The notes under the pieces were generated by a model. It had not been told where the DNA came from. It searched no databases and saw nothing but the letters and a program-made list of their open reading frames with translations. Positions 17,174 through 25,766 of a DNA stretch of 64,000 bases are shown here, in pieces. Both the position numbers and the translations under genes were made by a program. The stretch is from Sporosarcina koreensis. Lineage in GTDB: Bacteria; Bacillota; Bacilli; Bacillales_A; Planococcaceae. Position 1 is the first letter of the stretch. Each line of letters opens with the position of its first letter. Location of the stretch: contig NZ_LN651337.1 in the NCBI RefSeq assembly GCF_000826145.2, forward strand, positions 1,665,714 through 1,729,713. Direction: 5' to 3'.

Positions 17174-18016
17174 TCAGCCGCGGGCGATCATTTTGGCGTT
17201 CCGGTCGACGACGCGCTGCAGATAGAACGCATACAGATCCATCTCCTCTTCACGGAAGCCCCCGGTCTGCAGACTGCCGGCAAGCGCTTGAAGGAGCTGC
17301 TGGACACGGATATTGACGTCCGCGACGGTGAGCGGCATGCCGAGCAGCTCCGACAGCGACGCCATCGTCTCCGGACGGATACGCGGATAGGCGAACTTCG
17401 TCTCCTCCCCTGCGAGACCCTTGTCGTACAAGTCACGGACGAGCGCAGCCCGTCCGCTGCCGCTGCCCTCGACACAGAGATAGACTTGGACGGCGACGCC
17501 CTGCCGGAGGCGGCGCTGTGAAATGCCCGCAAACTTCCGGCCGCCGATGCTCAAGTCATAGCTGCCCGGGCAGTAGGAACCGGTGATTTCATAGGCTTCG
17601 ATCGCCGTCCCAGCTTCCGGGAACAACATCCGGACGAATTCGAGCATGACCTCATAACCGGCGGGGATATCGATCGACCCCGTCTGTTCGGACAGCACGA
17701 TGGAAATATTGAGGACACCCTGGTCGAGGACGACGGCCAGTCCCCCTGAATTCCGGACGATCGTGCGGTAGCCTGCAGCGTGGATGGCGGGAAGCGCGTC
17801 TTCAAGGTGGGGCAGCCGGTGGTCCTGGATGCCGAGCACGATCGTATTGTCGTGCACCCAGGTGCGGACTGCCGGCGGGCTCTGCTGCTGGCCGACGAGA
17901 TGGCAGAGGGTGTCGTCTGCTGCGAACGATTCGAGGGCGGATCGGGTGCGCGCGGATAGGGATTCATCCATAAAACGCCATATCGGCACGTGCAGATAAG
18001 AGTCTGTCAGTTTCAT
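17174..18016 (-). CDS. lipL: Octanoyl-[GcvH]:protein N-octanoyltransferase
   Basis: A 280-residue biotin/lipoate protein ligase-fold enzyme that moves octanoyl groups from GcvH to the E2 subunits of dehydrogenase complexes. Key segments are VRNSGGLAVVLDQGVLNIS, the candidate catalytic Cys149 in GSYCPGSYDLSIGGRKFAGISQRR with the following conserved Lys. The Cys in that position distinguishes LipL-type amidotransferases from lipoate ligases. Convergent with rsfA and divergent from hemQ, the same vicinity as ywfL in B. subtilis. Confidence 0.9.
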   Translation of the reverse strand: MKLTDSYLHVPIWRFMDESLSARTRSALESFAADDTLCHLVGQQQSPPAVRTWVHDNTIVLGIQDHRLPHLEDALPAIHAAGYRTIVRNSGGLAVVLDQGVLNISIVLSEQTGSIDIPAGYEVMLEFVRMLFPEAGTAIEAYEITGSYCPGSYDLSIGGRKFAGISQRRLRQGVAVQVYLCVEGSGSGRAALVRDLYDKGLAGEETKFAYPRIRPETMASLSELLGMPLTVADVNIRVQQLLQALAGSLQTGGFREEEMDLYAFYLQRVVDRNAKMIARG

Positions 18017-18229
18017 GATAGGCTTAGCTCCTGTTAAGTGATGTCGTTTCTCCAGTTTACACTACTGCAGCCGCCCCATCCACCGGCTGATGGGTGGCGA
18101 ATTGGTGACATCGAGGGCTGCCGCCCGATACGCTTGCAGTGATATGGTACACTGAAAACAGAACGGCGGCTGTGGGTGCGATCGCCCGCTGATCCGTCCG
18201 CATCCCATTTCAAAGGAGTTCGATTTCTC

Positions 18230-18982
18230 ATGATTGAAGCAGCACAAACGCTTGACGGCTGGTATGTTTTGCACGATTTCCGTTCGATGGACTGGACTTC
18301 CTGGAAACTCATCTCGAAGGAAGAACGGCAGCATGCTGTCGACGAATTCGTGGCGTTTCTCGACAAGCTGAACAAGGCGGATGAAAACAAGACCGGTGCG
18401 CACGCGTTCTATACGATTGTCGGCCAGAAAGCCGACTTCATGCTGATGACGATGCGTCCGACAATGGATGAACTGCAGCAGCTCGAAGCGGAGTTCAACA
18501 AGCTGTCGATTGCAGACTTCACCCTTCCTGCGTATTCGTACGTCTCGGTTGTGGAACTGTCGAACTATCTGGCAGGCGGCGACTCGGATGAAGATCCGTA
18601 TCAGAATCCGTATGTCCGCGGGCGCCTGTACCCGGAACTGCCGCGCAGCCAGTACGTCTGCTTCTACCCGATGGACAAGAAGCGCGAAGGTGACGTCAAC
18701 TGGTACATGCTCGACATGGATGTCCGGAAAGAGATGATGCGCAGCCACGGTCTCATCGGCCGCAGCTATGCCGGCAAAGTGAAGCAGATCATCTCCGGCT
18801 CCGTCGGTTTCGACGACCACGAGTGGGGCGTCACGCTGTTCGCGGATGACGTGCTCCAGTTCAAGAAACTGATCTATGAAATGCGCTTTGACGAAGTGAG
18901 CGCCCGCTACAGCGAGTTTGGCGAGTTCTTCGTCGGTACGATTTTGCAGGACGACAAGCGCGCTGATTTCTTCACCGTGTGA
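18230..18982 (+). CDS. hemQ: Coproheme decarboxylase
   Basis: A 250-residue member of the chlorite dismutase-like family that converts coproheme III to haem b, the last step of the coproporphyrin-dependent pathway of Gram-positive bacteria. The start is ATG 18230 after AAAGGAG; an upstream in-frame extension lacks a ribosome binding site. Conserved elements include [13 protein letters not shown] at the N-terminus, [20 protein letters not shown] (containing the Tyr region used in catalysis) and [25 protein letters not shown], with the axial His. The pta gene that follows in B. subtilis is not here. Confidence 0.95.
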   Translation: MIEAAQTLDGWYVLHDFRSMDWTSWKLISKEERQHAVDEFVAFLDKLNKADENKTGAHAFYTIVGQKADFMLMTMRPTMDELQQLEAEFNKLSIADFTLPAYSYVSVVELSNYLAGGDSDEDPYQNPYVRGRLYPELPRSQYVCFYPMDKKREGDVNWYMLDMDVRKEMMRSHGLIGRSYAGKVKQIISGSVGFDDHEWGVTLFADDVLQFKKLIYEMRFDEVSARYSEFGEFFVGTILQDDKRADFFTV

Positions 18983-18995
18983 ATGGACGTATGAG

Positions 18996-19032
18996 AACCG
19001 CCGCGGCCTTTTTGGGGCCGGGCGGTTTTTTT
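18996..19032 (+). terminator. hemQ terminator
   Basis: AACCGCCGCGGCC pairs with GGCCGGGCGGTT, followed by a run of seven or more T. Confidence 0.88.
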
Positions 19033-19059
19033 GTGGGTTGAGGGGCTCGCGGCCGGGGC

Positions 19060-19220
19060 TGGGGGGGTTATGAGCAGTTCTGGATGGTTTATGATCACTT
19101 TCTGGGGTTTATGATCACTTTGGGAGATTTATGAGCGGAATCACATGTTTATGATCACTTTGGGAGTTTTATGATCACTTTTGCCGGTTTATGAGCGGAA
19201 CGGCGCTGTTTATGATCAGT
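19060..19220 (+). repeat. Family 2 array, copy a
   Basis: Eight TTATGA cores at 19068, 19089, 19109, 19129, 19149, 19169, 19189 and 19210 (intervals 21, five of 20, then 21). Units are of two kinds: TTATGATCACTTT and TTATGAGCGGAA. Lies between the convergent hemQ and NERD genes; nothing else is seen in 19033-19307. Confidence 0.95.
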
Positions 19221-19307
19221 TCAGTTTGCGGCAGCTCCCCCCTTCTGCACTGCTGCCCGAAACAGAAAACGCTTCGCAAGGCGAAGCGCAGCAAGTCAAT
19301 CTCGGTT

Positions 19308-20261
19308 TCAGTCGGCGAACATATAGACGGCGGCTTTCCGGGTGCCGGTCTGCCGCAGGAGCGGATGCTGGAGCGCCCGCTTTGCCGTATGGCGGCATGT
19401 GACGCCGGTGAACTCACAAAATGCCCGGTTGGTCAGCGCGCCGCCGGCAAGCATGAAAAACTCCTCGATCGCCTGGACATACGGCGTCCGCGCAGTCTCC
19501 CCGCACTGCAGGCACTTCCACTTCTTCCCTGCCCTTATCATAATCCTGTCAGATGAACAGTCACCGCACAGAAGTCCGGCCTTCAAGTCACCCGGCGCAA
19601 TGCCATACCGTTCCGTCAGCGGGAACGGGCTGTACGGGCAGTCACACGTGATCAGTTCATCCGCCAGCAGCCGGATCTCCCCCTCGGACAGCCGTTCCTG
19701 CTCCACTCGCAGATTCCGGAACCAGGAAGGCGCTTCGTAATTCGGGACGATCGGTATTGTCGGTTCCTCTTCGAATACGAGCTCATTGTGGTGCGCAAAC
19801 GTGATCAGCCCTGTGACAGGGACATCAATGCCCCGGTCGCGGAGCCAGCCGGTCAGAAAGTGGATTTTCCGATCAAGTTCGGCCGCCGGACTGCGGAACA
19901 CGGTGCGGGTGCCGCCGGGCGTCTCTTTCAAGAACTGCAGCGGGTTCGCTTTGACAACAATCCGGTCTGCCACGTTTTTCACTTCCGTGACGACGATACG
20001 GTCGGGTGCGATGAAAACGGAATCGAGCTGGAACCGGACCCCGTCATGCCGCAGACTGAGATCATGCAGGATGGCGTGGGCATACTCTGTCCTCACTTCC
20101 TGCATGCAGCGGTCATACTCCTGCTCCCCTCCATAGCCGGCGCGCTGTTTGTAGAGCTCTTCCTGGATGAACCGGTATTTTTCATGTGCTATTGGCAGCC
20201 GTCTCGCCAATGCCTGTAACCCTTTCAATTGTTCAGGTGCCGTTCGCTGTTTCATGAGCAT
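19308..20261 (-). CDS. NERD-domain protein with zinc-ribbon-like C-terminus
   Basis: About 317 residues. The start is uncertain; the ATG at 20261 has the best spacing to AGGGGG at 20271-20276, while ATGs at 20270 and 20255 are alternatives. The central part is a nuclease-related (NERD) domain: GEQEYDR, HDLSLRHDGVRFQLDSVFIAPDRIVVTEVKN, where D, E and K fit a PD-(D/E)XK-like core. A CDC...CGDC...CLQCG cysteine set follows (about 210-260), suggesting metal binding. The C-terminal FCEFTGVTCRHTAKRAL helix could bind nucleic acid. The function of such proteins is unknown; DNA processing is an inference. Confidence 0.8.
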   Translation of the reverse strand: MLMKQRTAPEQLKGLQALARRLPIAHEKYRFIQEELYKQRAGYGGEQEYDRCMQEVRTEYAHAILHDLSLRHDGVRFQLDSVFIAPDRIVVTEVKNVADRIVVKANPLQFLKETPGGTRTVFRSPAAELDRKIHFLTGWLRDRGIDVPVTGLITFAHHNELVFEEEPTIPIVPNYEAPSWFRNLRVEQERLSEGEIRLLADELITCDCPYSPFPLTERYGIAPGDLKAGLLCGDCSSDRIMIRAGKKWKCLQCGETARTPYVQAIEEFFMLAGGALTNRAFCEFTGVTCRHTAKRALQHPLLRQTGTRKAAVYMFAD

Positions 20262-20467
20262 CGCTGACATCCCCCTTGTTTTCATCGAGTGTATCCTGTT
20301 TCCCCGCAAAAGGGAATGGCTTTTGCGAAAGCCGCATTTTGACCCCTTTTCAACGGCCAAACTTGAAGTTTGGCGATGAAAACAGGGCAAAATGGAGTTG
20401 TGCGGAGCTGGATTTTTCTGTAATTCCAACTTATATTCACATGTTCTTTTTTTGACACACCGGTGTT

Positions 20468-20645
20468 TGTGAAGTTATGAGCGGTTTAGTGCAGTTTATG
20501 ATCGCTTTCCGGAGTTTATGATCACTTTGCCAGGTTTATGATCGGAACCGCAGATTTATGATCACTTTCTCAATTTTATGAGCGGAATCGCGAGTTTATA
20601 ATCACTTTGCCAGGTTTATGAGCATTCCCCGGCTTTATGTGGGTC
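20468..20645 (+). repeat. Family 2 array, copy b
   Basis: Starts with the conserved edge TGTGAAGTTATGAGC. Cores at 20475, 20496, 20516, 20536, 20556, 20576, 20596, 20616 and about 20635 (first interval 21, then 20). This copy is unusual in lying between divergent genes (NERD protein and cwlJ). Apart from it, 20262-20738 shows no gene. Confidence 0.95.
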
Positions 20646-20738
20646 CTCCTGCCGCAGGGCGCTCCCTGAATATCCAGCGGGGACAAATGGAATACTTGTG
20701 CGCTAGATACAATAGGATAGATGTGAGGGGGTGATCGC

Positions 20739-21158
20739 ATGGCGGTGATCAAAGCGACGAATAAGCATATCGATCTGCTCGCACGCCTGATGCGTGCGGA
20801 GGCGGAGGGCGAGGGCAATCTCGGGATGCTGATGGTCGGGAATGTCGGCGTGAACCGGGTGCGGTCGGGCTGCCTCGACTTCAATGACATCCGCAACCTG
20901 GAGGACATGGTGTTCCAGCGGCCGGGCGGATTCGAGGCGACGACGAAAGGCTACTTCTACCAGCGGGCCCGTGAGCAGGACCGCAAACTCGCGCGGCGGG
21001 CGGTGAATGGCGAACGTTTCCACCCGGCAGAGCGGTCGCTCTGGTTCTTCATGCCGGCCGGGGATTGTCCGTCACAATGGTACGGCCAGTACAACACCGG
21101 GCGCTACAAGTCACACTGCTTCTTCTCGCCGACGGAGCAGGACTGCCCGAACATCTAA
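20739..21158 (+). CDS. cwlJ: Spore cortex-lytic cell wall hydrolase CwlJ
   Basis: A 139-residue hydrolase of the SleB/CwlJ family that degrades spore cortex during germination. The N-terminus has the catalytic Glu region (LARLMRAEAEGEGNLGMLMVGNVGVNRV), and the middle has the FEATTKGYFYQRA and LWFFMPAGDCPSQWYGQYNTGRYKSHCFF motifs of this family. No signal peptide is visible, as for CwlJ of Bacillus, which is placed on the spore coat side. It is followed 18 bases later by gerQ, which is needed for CwlJ localisation, so the pair forms a germination operon. Confidence 0.95.
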   Translation: MAVIKATNKHIDLLARLMRAEAEGEGNLGMLMVGNVGVNRVRSGCLDFNDIRNLEDMVFQRPGGFEATTKGYFYQRAREQDRKLARRAVNGERFHPAERSLWFFMPAGDCPSQWYGQYNTGRYKSHCFFSPTEQDCPNI

Positions 21159-21176
21159 TTTTGAAAGGATGACAGT

Positions 21177-21587
21177 TTGGTTCAGTATCAGGGAACACCT
21201 ACTTATCCGCAGGGCCAGTACGGCTATCCTATGCACAATCAGCAGGGGCAGTACGGGTATCCTTCACAAGGCCAGCCGCAGACAGTGCCGCCGGCCGTCA
21301 CCATTCCGAGCGGGCGGCCGCCTGCAGGACCGTTCCGCGAAGAATCGTACATCGAGAACATTCTGCGGCTCAACCGCGGGAAAGTCGGCACGTTCCATTT
21401 TTCATTCGAGAATGCCATGGAAGCGGGCACAAACGTCAAGGCCGTCACCGGTATGGTGGAAGCGGCCGGCCGTGACCACGTCATCCTGAGCGAACAGCGC
21501 ACCGGCAAGCGGTTCCTGTTCCCGATGATCTACTTCGACTACGCGGAGTTCAATGAAGAGCTCAATTACTTCCCGCAGCGCCCATGA
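21177..21587 (+). CDS. gerQ: Spore coat protein GerQ
   Basis: A 136-residue coat protein starting at TTG 21177, eight bases after AAAGGA; ATG in another frame is not usable. Residues 1-55 are a Pro/Gln/Gly/Tyr-rich repeat region (QGQYGYP twice), typical of the GerQ N-terminus. The conserved domain follows (SYIENILRLNRGKVGTFHFSFENA to KRFLFPMIYFDYAEFNEE). In B. subtilis it is required for CwlJ to assemble in the coat and is crosslinked by transglutaminase. Its place directly after cwlJ supports the same function here. Confidence 0.95.
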   Translation: MVQYQGTPTYPQGQYGYPMHNQQGQYGYPSQGQPQTVPPAVTIPSGRPPAGPFREESYIENILRLNRGKVGTFHFSFENAMEAGTNVKAVTGMVEAAGRDHVILSEQRTGKRFLFPMIYFDYAEFNEELNYFPQRP

Positions 21588-21632
21588 AAAAACACCGGAC
21601 CCCTTTGCAGTGAAGGGAGTTCCGGTGTTTTT
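21586..21632. terminator. Bidirectional terminator between gerQ and ywdK
   Basis: AAAAAACACCGGA pairs with TCCGGTGTTTTT across about 20 bases; it lies between two convergent stops. Confidence 0.9.
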
Positions 21633-21636
21633 GCAA

Positions 21637-22017
21637 TCAGTGGCTGAACTTCACAGCGGCGATGATCAGCATGATCCACCCGGCGATGAACGCCATACCG
21701 CCGATCGGCGTGATGGCACCGAGGATACCGATTCCCGACAGGCTCAAAATGTACAGACTGCCGGAAAAGATGATGATTCCGACGAGCAGAAGCCAGCCGG
21801 CCCATGTCAGCGATGCCGACGGGCCGAACAGTGACGGGCTCATCAGGATGCCGACCGCAAGCAAAGCGATGGCATGAAACATCTGATAGTGGACCGCCTT
21901 CTCCCAGACGTCCAGATAGTGGGCAGACAGCCTGTCCGCAAGCGCATGGGCGCCAAATGCGCCAAGGGCGACGGAAATCGCTCCATTGACCGCCCCTGCG
22001 ATGATGAAAAATGGCAT
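21637..22017 (-). CDS. ywdK: DUF423 membrane protein YwdK
   Basis: A 126-residue protein with four hydrophobic helices (about 4-24, 45-62, 70-90 and 96-120), matching the DUF423 family. The N-terminal GAVNGAISVALGAFGAHAL and the later FHAIALLAVG are family signatures. Function is not known. It is the last gene of a run ung - small Cys protein - ywdI - ywdK on the minus strand, conserved in B. subtilis order apart from missing members. Confidence 0.9.
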   Translation of the reverse strand: MPFFIIAGAVNGAISVALGAFGAHALADRLSAHYLDVWEKAVHYQMFHAIALLAVGILMSPSLFGPSASLTWAGWLLLVGIIIFSGSLYILSLSGIGILGAITPIGGMAFIAGWIMLIIAAVKFSH

Positions 22018-22053
22018 ATGCAGTTCCTACTTTCCTCTATATGATGAATTCAA

Positions 22054-22326
22054 TCAAAAATCGAACAGCGACCCGCCGTTGGCATCGTCTTCTTCAAGCA
22101 CCCGGCCTTCGAGCGGCTGGCTCACCGGCATGGATGAAGCGGCCGGCATGGCAGCAGGCGAGGAGGGCTCAACCTGCCTCCCGCTTGCCCGCTCCCTGTC
22201 CAGGATGAGGCCGCATAGCGATTCCATGACCGCCACCGACTCCCGGATTGCGGCTTCATCCCCCGATGTCCTGGCTTTTGTCAGCTGTGTCTGCAGTTCG
22301 TCCAGCACACGGTTCACTGAGATCAT
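22054..22326 (-). CDS. ywdI: YwdI/DUF5327 family small protein
   Basis: A 90-residue soluble protein starting at ATG 22326 (MISVNRVLDELQTQLTKARTS) after GGGAGCGGGGG. The N-terminal 55 residues are helical; then comes a Ser/Pro/Ala-rich linker and an acidic end (LEEDDANGGSLFDF). It resembles YwdI of B. subtilis; function unknown. The ATG overlaps the stop of the 58-residue gene upstream, so the two are translationally coupled. Confidence 0.75.
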   Translation of the reverse strand: MISVNRVLDELQTQLTKARTSGDEAAIRESVAVMESLCGLILDRERASGRQVEPSSPAAMPAASSMPVSQPLEGRVLEEDDANGGSLFDF

Positions 22327-22499
22327 CGTCCCCCGCTCCCTTTCTTCGGTTCGAATTTCATGCATTCCAACCCTGACGACCGCAGAACGACCGCAGACGG
22401 CAGCTCGCGCGATTTGAATCCGTACGCCTTACAGCCCCGCGGATGTCTCGGCTCCCAGGTGACATAGAAGTTGCGGCATTCAAAACAATTGACGGCCAT
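22323..22499 (-). CDS. Small cysteine-rich protein between ung and ywdI
   Basis: A 58-residue gene. ATG 22499 is preceded by AAAGGAGG. The peptide has CFECRNFYVTW near the start, GCKAYGFKSRELPS in the middle and GLECMKFEPKK near the end, so four Cys in a C-x2-C, C, C arrangement that could bind zinc or an iron-sulfur cluster. I recall similar small proteins next to uracil-DNA glycosylase or as unnamed families in Firmicutes, but I cannot name a function. Its stop overlaps the ywdI start by ATGA. Confidence 0.78.
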   Translation of the reverse strand: MAVNCFECRNFYVTWEPRHPRGCKAYGFKSRELPSAVVLRSSGLECMKFEPKKGSGGR

Positions 22500-22523
22500 G
22501 ACGGCAGCGCCCTCCTTTACGAT

Positions 22524-23201
22524 TCAGCTGTCGGTCCTGCACCAGTCGATCGGCAGCTCGCCCCATTTCCCAAGCTGCTCGTTCGTCCTGGAAAACGGCT
22601 TGGATCCGAAAAACCCCCGGCTTGCGCTTAGCGGGCTCGGATGCACTGATTCAATCGTAACATGCTTTGTCAAATCGATGAGCCGCTTCTTCTCCTGGGC
22701 AGGCCTTCCCCAGAGGATGAAGACAATCGGTTCTTCGCGGCCGGACAGCTTGCGGATGACTGCATCGGTGAACTGCTCCCAGCCATGCTTGCGGTGGGAA
22801 TGGGCCTTCCCTTCCCGCACGGTGAGGACCGTGTTCAGCAGCAGCACCCCCTGCGCCGTCCAGCCTGTCAGCGAGCCGGATTCAGGCTTGGCACAGCCGA
22901 TATCCGACTCGAGCTCCTTGAAGATGTTGCGGAGGCTCGGCGGCGTCCGGACACCATGCTGGACGGAGAAACTGAGTCCGTGCGCCTGCCCGGCACCATG
23001 GTACGGATCTTGGCCGAGAATGACGACTTTCACGTTTTCATAGGGGGTCTGCCGGAATGCGTTCCAGATGTCGTGCATGTCCGGGAAAACTGCGCCTGCT
23101 GCATACTCGGTCTTCAGGAAGCCGCGCAGCTCCTGATAGAACGGCGCGCTGAATACATCGTCCAGGACGTCATCCCATCCGTTGTTGAATTCCGGTTTCA
23201 T
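22524..23201 (-). CDS. ung: Uracil-DNA glycosylase
   Basis: A family 1 uracil-DNA glycosylase of 225 residues that removes uracil from DNA at the start of base excision repair. The water-activating loop GQDPYHG (with catalytic Asp), the LLLNTVLTV segment and the HPSPLSA loop are all intact. The start is ATG 23201, eight bases after AAGGAG; GTG 23210 upstream overlaps the site itself. It follows the DUF4230 gene by about 5 bases and is part of the ywd-like cluster. Confidence 0.97.
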   Translation of the reverse strand: MKPEFNNGWDDVLDDVFSAPFYQELRGFLKTEYAAGAVFPDMHDIWNAFRQTPYENVKVVILGQDPYHGAGQAHGLSFSVQHGVRTPPSLRNIFKELESDIGCAKPESGSLTGWTAQGVLLLNTVLTVREGKAHSHRKHGWEQFTDAVIRKLSGREEPIVFILWGRPAQEKKRLIDLTKHVTIESVHPSPLSASRGFFGSKPFSRTNEQLGKWGELPIDWCRTDS

Positions 23202-23206
23202 AGCGA

Positions 23207-23989
23207 TCACTCCTTGAATGAAATCGTGACATCATAGCCGGCGAATGAAAACATTTCACGCAGGGTCTGCTCGGCGTTCTGCCCGGCCGTAGTGAGCACG
23301 CCCTGCCCCGCACTCTCCTCCCGGATCATTTTCTTCGCTTCCTCGGCAAGGTCGTATGCTTCTTCAATATCCGCTTTCTGGCGGAACACCCCTTCGTAGG
23401 AGTACACTTCCACTTGGTCGAAGAAGATTTCCGCGCCTCCGAGGAATTCAGGTTTCGGCAGTGTCAGCTCTGCAGTCTTCGCTTCTTCATTTATCGTAAT
23501 ATCCTTCTGTCCGACTGCGGAGAAATCGACGCCCGCTTTGATGGCGCCCGGGATGACGACGAGCAGCTGCCGTTTCGTACCGGGCAGGTCGAGCCCGATA
23601 CTCTGGCCGAACAGTTCGTTGTCCTGCCGCTCGATGATCACCTTCGTAAAGGATTCCGCTGTCGCCAGCTCGTTCAGGTCCTGGATCTGCTCCAGGAACG
23701 ATGTCTTCTGTTCGGTCGCCGTGCTTCCCTGCTTCAGCATGTAGAATGCGATGAATGGCAGGGAGACGACGAGCAGGAGGACGAGCAGCCCGATCAGCAG
23801 GAATGATTTCCGCCACAGGGAAAAGAACACGCCGAGCAGCTGCCAGACATTTCTGCGGTCTTTCCTCGGCCGCCCCATCGTCTCCTCGACGGTGACGGCA
23901 TGCTCTTCATCGGACGCTTTCAATTCCTTCAGCAGCCGTTCGACTTCTTTCAGTTTCCGTTCGTCATCCGTCGGCGGTTTTTGTGCCAT
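23207..23989 (-). CDS. DUF4230 membrane-anchored protein
   Basis: A 260-residue protein. The N-terminal 45 residues are charged and cytoplasmic, and a single transmembrane helix is seen at about 52-73 (FLLIGLLVLLLVVSLPFIAFYML). The outside domain (75-260) matches the DUF4230 pattern, with VIPGAIKAGVDFSAV and TAELTLPKPEFLGGAEIFFDQVEVYSYEGVF. Function unknown. ATG 23989 follows GAGGA. It sits directly before ung and is probably cotranscribed. Confidence 0.8.
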   Translation of the reverse strand: MAQKPPTDDERKLKEVERLLKELKASDEEHAVTVEETMGRPRKDRRNVWQLLGVFFSLWRKSFLLIGLLVLLLVVSLPFIAFYMLKQGSTATEQKTSFLEQIQDLNELATAESFTKVIIERQDNELFGQSIGLDLPGTKRQLLVVIPGAIKAGVDFSAVGQKDITINEEAKTAELTLPKPEFLGGAEIFFDQVEVYSYEGVFRQKADIEEAYDLAEEAKKMIREESAGQGVLTTAGQNAEQTLREMFSFAGYDVTISFKE

Positions 23990-24107
23990 GATCGTCCTCC
24001 TCTGCATGATGCTGTCTTTGTTCCATCTATAACCGTTTCCTGTGTTCCTATAACGTGCGGCTTCCGTTTTGTCCTGCATGGTATACTGTCACCAGGGAGG
24101 GGATCGT

Positions 24108-24356
24108 ATGGCAAACGTGCCGATACGTGAGAAGGTGAAACGCATCATGTCTTCTGCCGCTGATGGCAGCCAGTATTCCGAAACGTCGAAACGGGCCGGC
24201 CTGTATATCCTCTATGCGCTGTTCGGAGCGGCCGTCCTGCTCCTATTTGCGCTTGCTGCCGGACTTGTCCAGACAGGGCATTATATAGGAAGTACAGTGT
24301 TATTGCTTGCCGGAGCCGCCATTGGCTACATACTCGTGCAGCTCATCCGTGCGTAG
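24108..24356 (+). CDS. Small two-helix membrane protein
   Basis: An 82-residue protein from ATG 24108 after GGGAGGGG. Residues 1-28 are charged; two hydrophobic helices follow (about 30-52 and 57-80). I do not recognise the family. It is divergent from the DUF4230 gene with about 120 bases between, and upstream of pdxK. A membrane accessory role is only a guess. Confidence 0.7.
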   Translation: MANVPIREKVKRIMSSAADGSQYSETSKRAGLYILYALFGAAVLLLFALAAGLVQTGHYIGSTVLLLAGAAIGYILVQLIRA

Positions 24357-24430
24357 TCCTCACAATTTGTAATTGCAATTTCACTTCAGTACACTAGATT
24401 ATACCTTATTCGTAAAGGAGTCCTCTACAA

Positions 24431-25264
24431 ATGACTTTGAAGAAAACGTTAACGATTGCCGGCTCGGATACGTCCGGGGGCGCAGGCATCCAGGCAGACC
24501 TCAAGACATTCCAGGAACTCGGCACATACGGCATGACCGCATTGACCGTCATCGTCACGATGGATCCGGACAACCACTGGAGCCATGACGTCCATTCCCT
24601 GCCGATCGATGTCGTCAAAGCGCAGATCAAGACCGCGCTTTCCACTGGGATCGACGCAGTGAAGACAGGCATGCTGAGCACGGAGGAAGTCATCCAGACC
24701 GCTGGCGAGGCGATCAGCGAGTCCGGTGCAGAACACGTCGTCATCGATCCGGTCATGGTGTGCAAAGGGGAAGACGAAGTGCTGAACCCCGGCACGGTCG
24801 ATGCAATGATCGAATACTTGCTGCCGCGTGCAGAAATTGTCACGCCGAATCTGTTCGAAGCCGGGCAGCTCGCAGGCATGAAGACGCCGGCTACGGTCGA
24901 GCAGATGAAAACTGTGGCCGAGAAGATCCATTCCCTAGGTGCGAAGAACGTCGTCATCAAAGGCGGGAAGCAGCTGCAGCACGACAAAGCGGCGGACCTG
25001 TTCTACGACGGATCGACACACCTGCTGCTCGAGTCCGAGAAGACGGACACCCATTACAACCATGGGGCGGGCTGCACGTTCGCAGCGGCCATCACAGCGA
25101 ACCTTGCAAATGGCTCGGACATGAAGAGCGCAGTCATCGACGCCAAGGCGTTCGTTGCAGCCGCTATCGCAAACGGCTGGAAGTTGAACGACTATGTCGG
25201 ACCTGTCATGCATGGCGCAAAAAGTCGATTCGGCGGACCAGAGATTACAACAACTGAAGTATGA
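24431..25264 (+). CDS. pdxK: Pyridoxine/pyridoxal/HMP kinase (PdxK/ThiD type)
   Basis: A ribokinase-family kinase of 277 residues that phosphorylates B6 vitamers, with possible activity on the thiamine pyrimidine. Signatures are TIAGSDTSGGAGIQADLKTFQ at the N-terminus, DAVKTGML, VIDPVMV and the C-terminal anion hole NHGAGCTFAAAI. Comparable to PdxK (YwdB) of B. subtilis, which lies in the same cluster. Ends at a hairpin terminator. Confidence 0.92.
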   Translation: MTLKKTLTIAGSDTSGGAGIQADLKTFQELGTYGMTALTVIVTMDPDNHWSHDVHSLPIDVVKAQIKTALSTGIDAVKTGMLSTEEVIQTAGEAISESGAEHVVIDPVMVCKGEDEVLNPGTVDAMIEYLLPRAEIVTPNLFEAGQLAGMKTPATVEQMKTVAEKIHSLGAKNVVIKGGKQLQHDKAADLFYDGSTHLLLESEKTDTHYNHGAGCTFAAAITANLANGSDMKSAVIDAKAFVAAAIANGWKLNDYVGPVMHGAKSRFGGPEITTTEV

Positions 25265-25271
25265 CAGACCA

Positions 25272-25303
25272 CAGGCACTGGAGGACCGTATCCAGTGCTT
25301 TTC
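25272..25303 (+). terminator. pdxK terminator
   Basis: GGCACTGGA pairs with TCCAGTGC across eight bases and is followed by TTTT. Confidence 0.75.
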
Positions 25304-25390
25304 CCATGCCGGAACCGCAAAACTGCAATTCGTTTCGCAACCCGATATACTTATCTATAGTGTACAAAGTCAGCCGGAGGAGGAACAACC

Positions 25391-25741
25391 ATGGAACCAG
25401 TAAAACAAGAAGAGCTGCAGAAGCTCATCGATTCCTTTGCAGGCAAAGATGTCTACATCCATCTGGAAACGACGAACGGCGCCTACGCGGCCCACTTCCA
25501 GGAAGGATTCTTCAACGCAGGGGCATTCATCCGCAATATTGTCGTCAATTACGAACTCGGGAAAGTCGCAGGGCAGTCCCCGCACCGTATCGGCCTGAAA
25601 CTGCCGTCGGGCTGGATCTACGCCCAGGGCATCACCCATTACGAGCTCGACGAATACGGCCGCCTGCTCATGGCAGGACTCGGGCCGGACGGCAAACTGG
25701 CCGTTGCGCTCCAGATCAGTGAAACACCGTTCACGTATTAA
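25391..25741 (+). CDS. yojF: YojF/DUF1806 family protein
   Basis: A 116-residue soluble protein of the YojF (DUF1806) family, a small beta-barrel-like fold of unknown function. Clear AGGAGGA ribosome binding site. Conserved parts include HLETTNGAYAAHFQEGFFNAGAFIRN and GLKLPSGWIYAQGITHYELDEYGRLLMAGL. It is followed 25 bases later by bshB2; yojF is coupled to bshB2 (yojG) in B. subtilis too, so a role linked to bacillithiol is possible. Confidence 0.9.
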   Translation: MEPVKQEELQKLIDSFAGKDVYIHLETTNGAYAAHFQEGFFNAGAFIRNIVVNYELGKVAGQSPHRIGLKLPSGWIYAQGITHYELDEYGRLLMAGLGPDGKLAVALQISETPFTY

Positions 25742-25766
25742 TGAAGATGAAGGAGGAACTTGAACA

